The notes: a model not told the origin generated them from the sequence alone. Positions 1-8,772 are shown, counted from the stretch's first letter. The stretch is DNA of 64,000 bases from JANMEB01 sp041745295 (GCA_041745295.1 JBGTJE010000040.1:1-64000); one strand, 5' to 3'. Numbers and translations: made by a program.

Positions 1-150
1 GAGGTGATCGGCCCGATCGGCGCGGATGCTCTGATACCGATGAGTCGATCGGGGAAACCCAAACGTCGTACACACCCGTCGTTCACTCAGGCCGTAACCC
101 ACTCGATATTCTCCCACCAAAGCACGCCACCGATCAGGCCTTAAAGTTTT
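1..150 (-). CDS. IS3-family transposase OrfB, N-terminal part, cut by window edge
   Basis: Reading leftwards from the end of OrfA, the -1 frame stays open to the window edge. It begins KTLRPDRWRALVGEY and continues with SERRVCTTFGFPRSTHRY, the usual N-terminus of IS3-family OrfB (LRPDRWRALV... followed by SERRACR-like residues). There is no good independent start codon, so it is probably made as an OrfA-OrfB fusion by -1 frameshifting on the run of seven A residues at the end of OrfA (minus strand, near position 148). The DDE catalytic core lies outside the window, so whether the element is intact cannot be judged. Confidence 0.75.
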
Positions 151-407
151 TTTGAGAGCACGTCCTGCAACATCTTCTTGTCCAGGCTCAGATCCGCCAC
201 CAGCTGCTTGAGCTTCTTGTTCTCTTCCTCGATCTGCTTAAGGCGACGAACCTCAGCCACTCCCAGGCCAGCGTACTTCCGTTTCCAACGGTAAAAGGTC
301 TGCTCGGAGATTCCCAGCTTCCTGACGATCTCCACCACTGCCGTTCCAGATTCCGATTGACGCAAAGCCATCGCAATCTGCTCTTCCGTATATCGTTTCC
401 GCTTCAT
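141..407 (-). CDS. IS3-family transposase OrfA (HTH subunit)
   Basis: A small basic protein starting MKRKRYTEEQIAMALRQ with the helix-turn-helix signature of IS3/IS911 OrfA (VEIVRKLGISEQTFYRWK) followed by a leucine-rich coiled-coil (EENKKLKQLVADLSLDKKML), as expected of the DNA-binding regulatory subunit. The ATG at 407 has the family's usual N-terminus; an upstream in-frame start at 428 would add MRRRAGS. The gene ends in a poly-A stretch that fits a slippery A-AAA-AAA heptamer, after which the OrfB frame follows. Typical length is about 90 residues, so this copy is full length. Confidence 0.9.
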   Translation of the reverse strand: MKRKRYTEEQIAMALRQSESGTAVVEIVRKLGISEQTFYRWKRKYAGLGVAEVRRLKQIEEENKKLKQLVADLSLDKKMLQDVLSKKL

Positions 408-449
408 GCTTCCAGCCCTCCTTCGCAAAATGTAAGGTATCTAAAACCC

Positions 450-700
450 TCACATTCCGCGTGGACCAGAAAACAGGGAGGAGGTCAGAACAGTAAAGGT
501 TGATTCTACAGGGTTTCGACTTTGCGAACGAAGTGAGGGCGTAGCCCGAATGGAGTTCGCACAGTCGGCGGCGAATGCCGAGGGGGTCTGGTAATCCTGC
601 TGTGCGGTCGCTCTTCGTTGTGCTCGTGCACCCGGCGCGCGCCTTGGATTATAGATATGATGATTGCAGGCAAGAGAAGGCGCAGAATGCACTCGCTCAA
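450..700 (-). pseudogene. Decayed C-terminal tail of an IS3-family OrfB
   Basis: Two overlapping minus-strand frames together give the end of an IS3 integrase core. One frame reads EHNEERPHS and the next reads DYQTPSAFAADCANSIRATPS, matching the usual YNxERPHSSLGYxTPAEFAAxCxxxxxATP ending. The switch of frame between RPHS and DYQTP (near 620) shows a small deletion, and no catalytic upstream part is recognisable, so this is a dead fragment. It lies in tandem behind the OrfA gene of the element at the left edge, which suggests that one IS3 element landed beside or in the tail of a related older copy. Confidence 0.6.
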
Positions 701-928
701 TTTGAATTTTTTGAAGACACAGAAGCGAGGTCTGGTGTCAAAAGAGATGAGCGCCAGCGGCGCTATTTGGTCCTTCGACTTTGCGACGTGAATCAGTGTC
801 CGCCATGCTCGATGCTGACCAACAAAAACTCAACGCGGCCGCGTCAATCGAACACTGCGGCCGCACGTTCCCTTAATACTCAACGTCATTGGTCAATGAT
901 TCGAATAAGGCGTTAACCAGAAAATGCA

Positions 929-1993
929 TCACTTGCCAATCGCATGTGAAAATGGAGTATCCACGTGAGTAACAAGATAATCAGAATCGTTTTTGGAAAT
1001 GTGGCTTTGTTCAATACTGCGAAAGACGTCTTCGCGTTCGTTGTGAAATAAGACCTTAAGACGTCTTCGGCACTGTCCGAGTTTCTCTCGATCGATAAAG
1101 CAGTAGGCAATGTAGCTGCCTGGGAATGCAAACTCTAGAATCAATTGCTCAATGGAATAATCAAGATCTAGAACACTTTCCTCCTTACATTCCTCGTCGA
1201 ATCGACGAACTTCCCCGTCGATCATTTCTTCAAGCTCAGGACATTCACGACCGAGTACCTGGCGGGCGCGAACACGGTACTCATCGGAGCGATCGGGCGG
1301 GGCGGGATTGCCTATTTGCTTAATTCGCTCGTCCATGAACAGTGATATCCTACGACTGATTTGCGGCAGCCAACTCTTAATTGCACTGGAAAGATGTTGC
1401 CGAATGGCGCCCAATATCATTCCTTCAGTAGATTTATCGTCAAAGATAAGATCGATGATTTGTCCATGTTCCACCAAAATCCTCTGAAGTGTGCCACTAG
1501 ACGTGGGCAGCATTCTGTTTGCTAGCGTCGGATTCCCCTGCACTATCTGAACAACTTCGGCCATCAGAGGGCGTTCGACAAGTATCCCGAGGGTTGCGTG
1601 AAATTCCCCATCCTTTCGCCAGAATTTTTCCAAAACGTCATCGCAAACTCGACTTTCCGACGCAATTTGACTCATCTCATCTTGAAGTGCCTCAAGCCTG
1701 CTTCGAGCAATGATGGAGTAATCCGGTTCCCTACTCTTTATCATCGAATTTAGCCGTACGGCGAAGGCCGACTCAAACAAAAATCTGACGACGTAAAGTT
1801 GTGACAGCAAATCCATTGATTCAGGCGTCGATTCGAGACATCGTTCGATTAACGCTTCCACCTCATTAGTTAGTGTCTGAGTGCCAACGAGTCGCCGTTG
1901 CCGATCAACGACTAAGCGGTATTCCTGTATTCCCTTCACCTCAAGCTCGTTCATGCTTTCGGTAATAGTTGTCTCAAGAAACGACGTATCCAT
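929..1993 (-). CDS. FCD-domain (GntR-type effector domain) protein without a winged-helix N-terminus
   Basis: The ATG at 1993 is chosen because AAAGGGAG stands a few bases upstream and a long weak extension is otherwise needed. The 354-residue product has, in its first 220 residues, the pattern of the all-helical FCD ligand domain of GntR-family regulators: LLSQLYVVRFLFESAFA, a FHATLGILVERPLMAEVVQ helix, and ILVEHGQIIDLIFD with a later AIRQHL. The metal-binding-type residues Asp/Glu and His of that fold appear kept. The GntR winged-helix half is missing; only about 60 residues precede the domain. The last 130 residues (Glu/Arg rich) match nothing I recognise. It could be a ligand-binding protein acting through a partner. 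It is flanked by IS remnants and a degraded region. Confidence 0.45.
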   Translation of the reverse strand: MDTSFLETTITESMNELEVKGIQEYRLVVDRQRRLVGTQTLTNEVEALIERCLESTPESMDLLSQLYVVRFLFESAFAVRLNSMIKSREPDYSIIARSRLEALQDEMSQIASESRVCDDVLEKFWRKDGEFHATLGILVERPLMAEVVQIVQGNPTLANRMLPTSSGTLQRILVEHGQIIDLIFDDKSTEGMILGAIRQHLSSAIKSWLPQISRRISLFMDERIKQIGNPAPPDRSDEYRVRARQVLGRECPELEEMIDGEVRRFDEECKEESVLDLDYSIEQLILEFAFPGSYIAYCFIDREKLGQCRRRLKVLFHNEREDVFRSIEQSHISKNDSDYLVTHVDTPFSHAIGK

Positions 1994-2367
1994 CCTGCAA
2001 CTCCCTTTAAACTGGGAACAGACATTGTTGATTTTCGCGCGTGTCAACAGAACACGTGTAAAGTCTTTATATGGCGAACTTGTACCGGCAAAACCGCCGC
2101 CCGCCACAAGGAATTGTAGCCAACCTTCGGGTGGATACAACATCAGCGACCTACGGCCCTCACCTCATTGAAAAGGGGCCGAAATTGCCTGAAAATCAAG
2201 TCGTCGAATAGTTTAGAGGCGTTTCAACTAGTCACAATCCTGTTCAGTTGGCTTTCCGGGACACATTCGGTTAGGCGACTCCAATTAAGGAAGCAGAGTC
2301 GAAGCTGGCAACGACAGTTTGAGGCTAATTTCAACTAACAAATATTAGTGCTGGCTTTCTAAGATAG

Positions 2368-2637
2368 TTTTTTGTTTTCTCAGTGGTCGCCGAAAGGCAG
2401 AAGAGGCGTGCCATCAAAAGGTGCCATGCCTGTGAGGTGACCTACATGGTCATCCTCTACTGTCTCACGCACCGCGAGCGCCTGCTGCCGGACGTCTACA
2501 TGCGCTGCCAAGACAAAGCCTAGGTTGGTGACCGCGTCGATGTCGGCTGCTTCGATTCCGACGGGTTCGTTGTCAGCCACTACTGGGAAGGCAGCCGCTA
2601 CGGCCACTTCGGTCTCGCGTCCTCTCGGAAGGCTTGA
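2368..2637 (+). pseudogene. Degenerate open frame with one internal stop (unrecognised gene remnant)
   Basis: The roughly 800-base stretch between the FCD-domain gene and the TPR gene holds no intact gene. A plus-strand frame of about 84 codons reads through 2383-2637 with a single internal TAG at 2521; the part before it contains YMVILYCLTHRERLLPDVY and the part after it VDVGCFDSDGFVVSHYWEG with a GLASSRKA ending. Composition looks protein-like, but there is no start or ribosome site. I do not recognise the family. It may be the tail of a decayed gene. Confidence 0.25.
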
Positions 2638-2795
2638 ACCTTTTCCGGAGCTTTGCGTTCCGGAAACCAATCCCCGACTCCGCATTTGTGGTGGTGGGGG
2701 TTTTTCTAGGATCAACGACTCGCGATTGCCAAAGACGTCGCGTCAAGAGAAAGTCTTTGCTTAACTGTGTCGCTTTTCTTTGCAGAATGTTGTTA

Positions 2796-4832
2796 TCACA
2801 GACGCACGGAAGCCCCATGGTCCCATTCTGCAAATGTTACACGAGCAAATTGCTTGCCGCCTAATCTCGCGAAAAGCCCGCGACTCATTACGCTTTCGGG
2901 CAATATCAAATCGTTTTTCGGGCCTGTTAGCTTCAGAACATTCCACTCGCACAATGCGGTTAACGGATGCGATGCGAACTCAGAATTCATGATCAATTGC
3001 GAAGCCGCTTGGTATTCCGCTTCAGCGCCTTTGAAATCACCTTCAGATTGAAATAAGGAGCCGCGGTTAATTCGACCGGCACTTTCCCCGAACAGATTGT
3101 GAGTGACCGATTTCTGGTAGATGTCGGTAGCTCGTCGTAGAAATTCTAACGCCTCGTCGAATTCGCCAGCTACTTCCCGATTGCCGGCAAGGCACTCATA
3201 CACGGTAGCCAGTCGAGGATGCATCGTTCCATAGACTATGCCGCATAAGCCCTGCGCCTCTTCAAAGTTGTCTCTAGCAGCGTCGCTTCGTCCTTGGTAC
3301 TCCCGCAACCGTCCCATCGCGATCAGCGCACCAACTAATATTGTTCGATAATCAACGTACTTTCGAACGAATTCAATTGCCTCGGTCAATTGTTCTTCGG
3401 CTTCCTCCAACTCGCCTTGCTTTACAAAACCTCGAGCTAACCTAACGACTTCTCGCCAATAGTAGGGGTGGGCCGTGCCAACTGTATTTTTCAGAATGGT
3501 CAATGCGTCCATTCGAAGTTTGGAGCTCACTTCGTATCGGCCAGTTTCCCCATAGAGCCTGGCCAACGCCGCCAGTAGAGTTCCTTGGTTCGCATGCAGC
3601 GTAGTGCGCTGTTGCGAAACCGTTGAAGCCTCAAGTAGAAACTTTTCCGCATCTTCGAATTCACCCCAACGCGATTTAATTGCGCCCAAGATCGACAACG
3701 CCGATGTTGCTAAGGGTCCGTGTCCAGCGCGCCCGATGGATTGCAGAACGTCCAAAACAGACTTTGCAATTTGAAACGCTTCTTGCAATTCGCCGCATTT
3801 TACCAGTACGTTTGCTAGTTCCAGCGAAACGTACAAATGAAAATATCGTTTTTTATCTATCGCGTTGGCAGTACGGTTGACTGCTTTGGAAAGGATGCGT
3901 TTTGCCGTTTGCACCTCCCCAAGCTCGCCAAAAAACCACGCCGCTTCACAGACCGAATCCCCAATGTGCATAATTTCGTCGCCGAACACATCAAGCTGTT
4001 TCTCTAAGAGTGCGACAGTTCTAGTGAGACCCTCCGTTAATCGACCTTCATGTTTGCACGTGTTGCACATCAATTTTTCGCAAGCCATTACCTGCGTATC
4101 ATTCCCGTCAAGCCGTTTCATAAGAATGGCATGCGCACGCCGCAATAATGGCTCCATTTCCGCGTGCTGGTAAGACTTGTGCCCGATAAGAACAATTTCC
4201 AGTAAGCAATCTGCATACAGTCGGCTGGAACTCCCTGTGCCCAATAACGCCCAGTATGCAGCTTGTTGAGCCTCAACGAGCGCCCTAATTAATTCGCCTG
4301 ATTTTCTTAACCTGATGGCTTGCTGCCGTTTTCCAGAAACGCTTGCTCGCAGCGTTCGCTGGTCATCCTTGGACAAGCGTGCAAAATCGGCAATCGTTTC
4401 TATTTCCTCATCAACAACAGTTTCCAGCTCGATTTTTGATTCCCACACATTGGCGTTTCCAAACAGCAACTCGCAGGTTAACGGAAGACTTGGAATTGGT
4501 TTTGTTTGATGAAATACGACCTGCTCTTTGTCGATCAGATGATACTCGTCCGAGCCGCCCATTTTCTGTTGAAGAATTTGTCTCAATCGTTGCGCAGATT
4601 CGTTATCGTCAGGTATGGTCGCCTCTTCCGATGACTCCCACTCAAAAACGTCGACCGCCGAGGCAACAAGCTTCTCCGGATTTTTTCGTGCCTCAACCAG
4701 CTTTTCAAACCACGTCTGAATCGGGCTCCCGTCTCTCGCCATCTCCGCCTCAATGAAACGACGGATTCCCTCGTCTTTGCATTTTCCGTGCAAGAAATCG
4801 ATTAGATCGTCGGTTGTCACCTTGGTCGTCAT
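2796..4832 (-). CDS. Large TPR-repeat protein with a short N-terminal planctomycete-type domain
   Basis: This 678-residue protein has two parts. Residues 1-50 (TTDDLIDFLHGKCKDEGIRR, then an EMARDGSP segment) resemble the short helical N-terminal domain seen on planctomycete anti-sigma-like and kinase-associated proteins; this is a resemblance, not an assignment. From about residue 165 onward the sequence is a solenoid of helix pairs with tetratricopeptide spacing, for example GRYEVSSKLRMDALTILKN and GEFDEALEFLRRATDIYQ, ending in AEAEYQAASQL. No membrane segment or signal peptide is seen, so it should be cytoplasmic and act by protein-protein contacts. It overlaps the upstream gene by four bases (ATGA), implying coupled translation. 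Function unknown. Confidence 0.8.
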   Translation of the reverse strand: MTTKVTTDDLIDFLHGKCKDEGIRRFIEAEMARDGSPIQTWFEKLVEARKNPEKLVASAVDVFEWESSEEATIPDDNESAQRLRQILQQKMGGSDEYHLIDKEQVVFHQTKPIPSLPLTCELLFGNANVWESKIELETVVDEEIETIADFARLSKDDQRTLRASVSGKRQQAIRLRKSGELIRALVEAQQAAYWALLGTGSSSRLYADCLLEIVLIGHKSYQHAEMEPLLRRAHAILMKRLDGNDTQVMACEKLMCNTCKHEGRLTEGLTRTVALLEKQLDVFGDEIMHIGDSVCEAAWFFGELGEVQTAKRILSKAVNRTANAIDKKRYFHLYVSLELANVLVKCGELQEAFQIAKSVLDVLQSIGRAGHGPLATSALSILGAIKSRWGEFEDAEKFLLEASTVSQQRTTLHANQGTLLAALARLYGETGRYEVSSKLRMDALTILKNTVGTAHPYYWREVVRLARGFVKQGELEEAEEQLTEAIEFVRKYVDYRTILVGALIAMGRLREYQGRSDAARDNFEEAQGLCGIVYGTMHPRLATVYECLAGNREVAGEFDEALEFLRRATDIYQKSVTHNLFGESAGRINRGSLFQSEGDFKGAEAEYQAASQLIMNSEFASHPLTALCEWNVLKLTGPKNDLILPESVMSRGLFARLGGKQFARVTFAEWDHGASVRL
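4690..4775. repeat. 86-bp direct repeat, copy 1 (inside TPR gene)
   Basis: Identical over 86 bases to 5631-5716 by direct comparison. It encodes part of the N-terminal domain of the TPR protein on the minus strand. Confidence 0.95.
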
Positions 4833-5539
4833 CGTTTCGCCATCCCAGGCTTGAAGTCACCAACGCTGTTCAGGACGCGATCAGCTGCCTCCAACCATTC
4901 TTCAGTCATTTTTCTCAAATAACCCTTGTTAACCCAGCGATGGCGCTTCGCGCTGCCCTTTAGGCTCTGTGCAATCTCAGTCCAATCAACATCCGCGATC
5001 GGCTCTGAAGTTTGGTAGGCATCGTTGCTGATTGTCGCAAGTAGCAACGTTAACTGTCGGAAGGAAATCAGCTGCAGATGCGATTTCCGGCTTTCAGGAG
5101 GACAAATCCATTTCGGATCGCGCGCTTTGTGAAGCGCATACCGGAAGCCACTACGCCAAAGTAAGGACAGTTTGGGCCGAGGAGAAATAAAAGAATAATC
5201 GACATCTAAGTCGTAGAGAATTGAAAGCAATGTCTCAATTGTGAATTGTCCAAGCCGAAGACGGTAAATCTCTTTTTCGCCGAGGTGAAGATAATATTGC
5301 CACCTCGTATCTTCTTGGATTGAATAACGGGAACGATATTCGCGTTCAAGTTTGCGCCATGCGCGTCGCCCGCAACAATCCCGCATCCCAATGCGAAACG
5401 CTCGACGGATGTCCCGATTTTGCGGAGTATCCTTTTCTTCGTCTGGCTCAAAAAGGTACTCAGGATTTTCAGCACGAAGCCGTTCTTCCGCTTCGCGCAT
5501 TTTTTCTTCGCTGAAATTCTTGTTCGGGCGATTTGTCAT
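4829..5539 (-). CDS. Hypothetical protein, coupled to the TPR protein gene
   Basis: A 236-residue, Arg/Glu-rich soluble protein that I cannot place in a family. It begins MTNRPNKNFSEEKMREAEER; the ATG at 5539 is preferred over the adjacent TTG at 5542. The middle (RLGQFTIETLLSILYDLDVDY) looks helical, and the region around FRYALHKARDPKWICPPESR carries a lone cysteine; there is no signal peptide and no membrane segment. Its stop overlaps the start of the TPR gene by four bases and its start is about 28 bases from the end of the truncated upstream copy, so the three genes form one minus-strand unit. Codon use resembles its neighbours. Confidence 0.6.
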   Translation of the reverse strand: MTNRPNKNFSEEKMREAEERLRAENPEYLFEPDEEKDTPQNRDIRRAFRIGMRDCCGRRAWRKLEREYRSRYSIQEDTRWQYYLHLGEKEIYRLRLGQFTIETLLSILYDLDVDYSFISPRPKLSLLWRSGFRYALHKARDPKWICPPESRKSHLQLISFRQLTLLLATISNDAYQTSEPIADVDWTEIAQSLKGSAKRHRWVNKGYLRKMTEEWLEAADRVLNSVGDFKPGMAKR

Positions 5540-5569
5540 CAAAGTCGTTCAATACAACCTACGAATCTG

Positions 5570-5809
5570 TCAGCGTGACGTTTCAATTAACGCCTTAATG
5601 TTCAACCGGAGCCTGGATTGCGTTTGTCGAGCCTCAACCAGCTTTTCAAACCACGTCTGAATCGGGCTCCCGTCTCTCGCCATCTCCGCCTCAATGAAAC
5701 GACGGATTCCCTCGTCCATGCATTTGCCATGTAGGTATGCAATTACGTCATCTGAGGAAATTGTTTTGACATCGTTGGCCGGCCGATTTTTAGGCGTATC
5801 TGTTTCCAC
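5570..5809 (-). CDS. Short paralogue of the N-terminal domain of the downstream TPR protein (possibly truncated)
   Basis: The 79-residue product starts with GTG and reads ISSDDVIAYLHGKCMDEGIR, then follows exactly the TPR protein's residues for the EMARDGSP/FEKLVEAR segment. The identity is at DNA level too: 86 bases at 5631-5716 equal 4690-4775. After the repeat, the sequence diverges and stops within 18 codons, without any TPR part. It may be a standalone domain or the remains of a full-length copy after recombination. It is the first gene of the three-gene minus-strand cluster. Confidence 0.5.
   Translation of the reverse strand: METDTPKNRPANDVKTISSDDVIAYLHGKCMDEGIRRFIEAEMARDGSPIQTWFEKLVEARQTQSRLRLNIKALIETSR
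5631..5716. repeat. 86-bp direct repeat, copy 2 (inside short paralogue)
   Basis: Identical to 4690-4775. Perfect identity including third codon positions implies a recent duplication or gene conversion. Confidence 0.95.
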
Positions 5810-5950
5810 GCCACGACGTTACATGCCCGTCGCCAAAGGCGTCAACCGACGGATTTTAGCATAAGTCCGGCTGCCGGACCGAAGCATTTTTCACCTTGCT
5901 AAAACGGCGTGCGTTTGAGGTTTTGTTTTACCAACATTAGGGGGAAACGC

Positions 5951-6094
5951 ATGAAAGTTCTGATCGCTAATCCGTTCGTTGGTGACTGCGAATTGACGCA
6001 ACGGAAAGCCGCGTCGTCGTTTCAATTGCCAATGCCATCCCGCCAAGGGATTCCTTGCTCGGGGTTTTTCACTTGCCAAGGATCACGACCATGA
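5951..6094 (+). CDS. Possible 47-residue small protein, coupled to the next gene
   Basis: The ATG at 5951 follows a strong purine-rich site (TTAGGGGGAAACGC). The ORF begins MKVLIANPFVGDCELTQRK, ends in a Cys-containing tail, and its TGA overlaps the ATG of the following membrane protein as ATGA (6091-6094). The ribosome site and the overlap are the only evidence; composition is not strongly protein-like. It may be a leader that feeds ribosomes to the downstream gene rather than a functional protein. Confidence 0.4.
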   Translation: MKVLIANPFVGDCELTQRKAASSFQLPMPSRQGIPCSGFFTCQGSRP

Positions 6095-7398
6095 ATCAGA
6101 TCAACGGTGAACACGTTACAGAGTCAAACGGCCGCCCGGATGACCGCCGGACCGGCGACCGCGGCTCGGTATTCAAGCAACCTGATAGCGCGGCAACGGA
6201 ACTCCCGCTGATCGAACTCACCGAGCCGGTTCTCCAGAGCCTCCGACAGGTACCTGACCCTTTGCCGGTACCGACAGAACCTATTCGCCAGCTCGCTGTT
6301 TCCGAACAGGCCGATGGCGAACAGGTGGTTCGTCAACTCGCGGAAGCCTTAGCCGAAACTGAGCCGACTCGGCGCCAACTCGCGACTGAATGCCGACGGG
6401 TGAGGGCGGCACTAAAAGAGCGACTCAGGACAGAACGCCAGATGCGTCGTCGATGGTCCGAAACAAAGCGGAGCGTTCCCCTGTTGGAGCGTATCCCGTC
6501 GGACAATGTGCCGAACATTTTCACAAAGAAGAACTTTCCGGCCGTCGTCAAACTATCGCTCTTCGTAGCCCTCTTCGTGTGGGCCCTAGTCGCTGAAGTT
6601 TCCAACATGCTGTTCCTCGTGGGTAATGCGGGGTTGTTCGAAGGCAATTACATCGCGGCTTTCTTTTTCGGTTCGATCTACTGTATCGCGCCTTTTCTGG
6701 CCGGCGAATTCATCAAACACGATCACAACTATTTGGAACGTCTTCGATGGGCGTTGCGGATGAAGTTCATCGCCTTGCCGGTCACGTTCATCGGCATGTG
6801 GTTGTTCGCGTGGAAAATGGGGACGATGTGGGATACGGTGGATCCGTTTGCAGAATCGTCGTGGGAGCCACAGCTCTGGCTCACGATCGGCTTCACGATG
6901 CTCTTGCTTGCGCTGAGCCTCATGGCCGTCCCCTCTTTGATGGAATCAGCCGTCACCCAACTATGGCCCTTTTCATTCCGAGAAGGAACGGCCTTTCAAA
7001 TCGCTTCTCGACGAGTGATTGCGATAAACGCCGTATTGGCCGAGGCGGCCGCACTCGGCACCCAAGTTGATGAAACGCTCCGAATGTTGGACCAAGATCG
7101 CCGCGCATTTGTTTACCGATGCGTGGCGTTGTATCGGCTAACGAGCGCCGAGGCCAAGGCCAAACGCGAGGCCATCAAGGCCAGCGAGGCCGCGAAGATT
7201 GAGACGGCGAAGGCCCAGGTCCACGCTCAATTTGCAGCGATCAAGTCCGCTGAGAGCGCGAGAATCGAAGCGTTAAAGGCCGAGTCGAAGCAAAAATCCG
7301 AAGCCGCCGAGTCGGAGTTTCGAAAGCAGGTTGCGTCCGTGCGCAGCGAGTCCAAGTCGAATATCGAAAAAATTCCTCATGAATTGAACGGGAGATAG
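6091..7398 (+). CDS. Four-helix membrane protein with long alanine-rich coiled-coil tail (cassette gene 1)
   Basis: The product has 435 residues from the ATG at 6091, which overlaps the small upstream ORF. Residues 1-150 are hydrophilic, with a predicted coiled coil (EALAETEPTRRQLATECRR). Four hydrophobic segments follow (FPAVVKLSLFVALFVWALVA; YIAAFFFGSIYCIAPFLAG; FIALPVTFIGMWLFAW; LWLTIGFTMLLLALSLMAV). The last 130 residues are a charged Ala/Lys/Glu coiled coil (REAIKASEAAKIETAKA). No enzyme motif is visible. It is separated by three bases from a lipoprotein gene and sits in a same-strand run ending in an ATPase and a DNA-associated protein. I infer an inner-membrane scaffold with a cytoplasmic stalk, perhaps for the ATPase. 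Family not recognised. Confidence 0.7.
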   Translation: MNQINGEHVTESNGRPDDRRTGDRGSVFKQPDSAATELPLIELTEPVLQSLRQVPDPLPVPTEPIRQLAVSEQADGEQVVRQLAEALAETEPTRRQLATECRRVRAALKERLRTERQMRRRWSETKRSVPLLERIPSDNVPNIFTKKNFPAVVKLSLFVALFVWALVAEVSNMLFLVGNAGLFEGNYIAAFFFGSIYCIAPFLAGEFIKHDHNYLERLRWALRMKFIALPVTFIGMWLFAWKMGTMWDTVDPFAESSWEPQLWLTIGFTMLLLALSLMAVPSLMESAVTQLWPFSFREGTAFQIASRRVIAINAVLAEAAALGTQVDETLRMLDQDRRAFVYRCVALYRLTSAEAKAKREAIKASEAAKIETAKAQVHAQFAAIKSAESARIEALKAESKQKSEAAESEFRKQVASVRSESKSNIEKIPHELNGR

Positions 7399-7401
7399 AA
7401 A

Positions 7402-8772
7402 ATGAAGACGCTTTATTTCACCTTGGCCATTTCCTCGATCGTGATGCTTGGCGGTTGCGTCGCAAAGAAAACCGAACCCGCTTCGGAGGCCAAAGTCGAG
7501 TACTTTGTATTCGTTGCGTCGGATTTGCCATCGGACGCCAAATCGAGCGTCGGATCGGAAGTGAATAAGCTCATCGCGACGGCCAACGCCGGCGAAGTCA
7601 TTCACGTGATTGCGACGCCGATTCACGACCCCGTTTCGTCTTTTACCGTACCAGCGGGTAGTCATCAACGTCGCATCCGGCAGCCGGACATTCGATCGCA
7701 TTTAGAGCGGATCGGACGTTTTCTGCGTGAGCCTCGCGCCGAAGCGCAGCGAAGTATTGGCCGTTATCAAATCGATCCGCTGGCGATTGCCAGGACGATT
7801 CAAAGCCTGAAGCGAACACCCGCTCCCGCCCGCATCATCCTCGTTGGCAATCCAATTTACGACGACCAAAAGCAAGCGGGCTGGTCGATGACAAACGCCG
7901 TTGTTCCATCCGACGCATCACTAGGCTCCGAATTTTGCCCATTCAGTTCAAGCGCCGATTTCCCGCCCGGAACCGATATACGCTGGCTCACGTCGTCGCC
8001 TGATTGGGGCCAAAACGAAAACCACCGAGCGGCGGTAACGCGCTTTTACCAACTTTATTTTCAAAAGCACCATGGTCGACTCTCCCGAATGACCAACGAT
8101 TCGGCGGCAGCATTTGCATCGGTCGATGGTGGCGATTTATTGGCAACGCCAACCGCGGACCCAGACGAGAGTCCCTTCGTTGGAATGGTATCGGTTCTTC
8201 AGAACTCGACCCAAGCGCGAGCACAGCGTCAATCATCGCAAATCCCCGTCGCGCAAAGCCCGACGTTGATCACATCCGCGTCTTCCGCCGAAGTCGAGCA
8301 GATGATTCAGCAAGCCCAAGCCAATACCGACAAGATTTTCTTAGCGATCAATTGGGTCACCGTTGGTCAAGGCGGAGAGCAATGTGATATCGATTTATGG
8401 ATTGGCAGTCGCGGATCAACCGAAGAGTTAAACTACAGACACCTCGAGACGCCGTTTGGAAGGCTGTATCGCGACATTCGGGCCGCCGGCACGATCGAAG
8501 GAAACGCCGACGAGTTTCTAAGCTGGGAATGCGCCGAGATTTCCCACAATCGCCTCGAGGACCTCACCGTTTGGCTAGATGTGTATTGGACAAATCAACC
8601 CGTGCGAGTGCGAGTAGTCGTCGTTTGGAACGGGCAAATTCAGGAATTGTTCACCGATCTGAACGCGTCTCGCGGTGATGAAGCCAGCCACCATTTGAAT
8701 CGGACGGCGAGCGACGCTTGGACGCGCCTGAATTTGACGGCGTTGTTTCCCGACGAATTCGGAACGGATTAA
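7402..8772 (+). CDS. Predicted lipoprotein (cassette gene 2)
   Basis: The 456-residue product begins with a lipoprotein signal: a hydrophobic stretch followed by the lipobox LGGC, with Cys at residue 19. A GGGAG ribosome site stands about eight bases before the ATG. Residues 30-200 alternate strands and helices (VEYFVFVASDL, EVIHVIATPI, RIILVGNPIYDD), as in a Rossmann or von Willebrand A-like fold, but I do not see a full MIDAS motif. The C-terminal 150 residues (FLAINWV, CDIDLWIG, VRVRVVVVWNG) look like a beta-rich domain. It should be anchored on the periplasmic side. The three-base gap to the preceding gene implies joint expression. No known family assigned. Confidence 0.65.
   Translation: MKTLYFTLAISSIVMLGGCVAKKTEPASEAKVEYFVFVASDLPSDAKSSVGSEVNKLIATANAGEVIHVIATPIHDPVSSFTVPAGSHQRRIRQPDIRSHLERIGRFLREPRAEAQRSIGRYQIDPLAIARTIQSLKRTPAPARIILVGNPIYDDQKQAGWSMTNAVVPSDASLGSEFCPFSSSADFPPGTDIRWLTSSPDWGQNENHRAAVTRFYQLYFQKHHGRLSRMTNDSAAAFASVDGGDLLATPTADPDESPFVGMVSVLQNSTQARAQRQSSQIPVAQSPTLITSASSAEVEQMIQQAQANTDKIFLAINWVTVGQGGEQCDIDLWIGSRGSTEELNYRHLETPFGRLYRDIRAAGTIEGNADEFLSWECAEISHNRLEDLTVWLDVYWTNQPVRVRVVVVWNGQIQELFTDLNASRGDEASHHLNRTASDAWTRLNLTALFPDEFGTD

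Noticed and set aside
2524..2637. Variable repeat of a diversity-generating retroelement
   Set aside because: The aromatic-rich GFVVSHYWEG stretch looked suggestive, but no reverse transcriptase or template repeat is found nearby.
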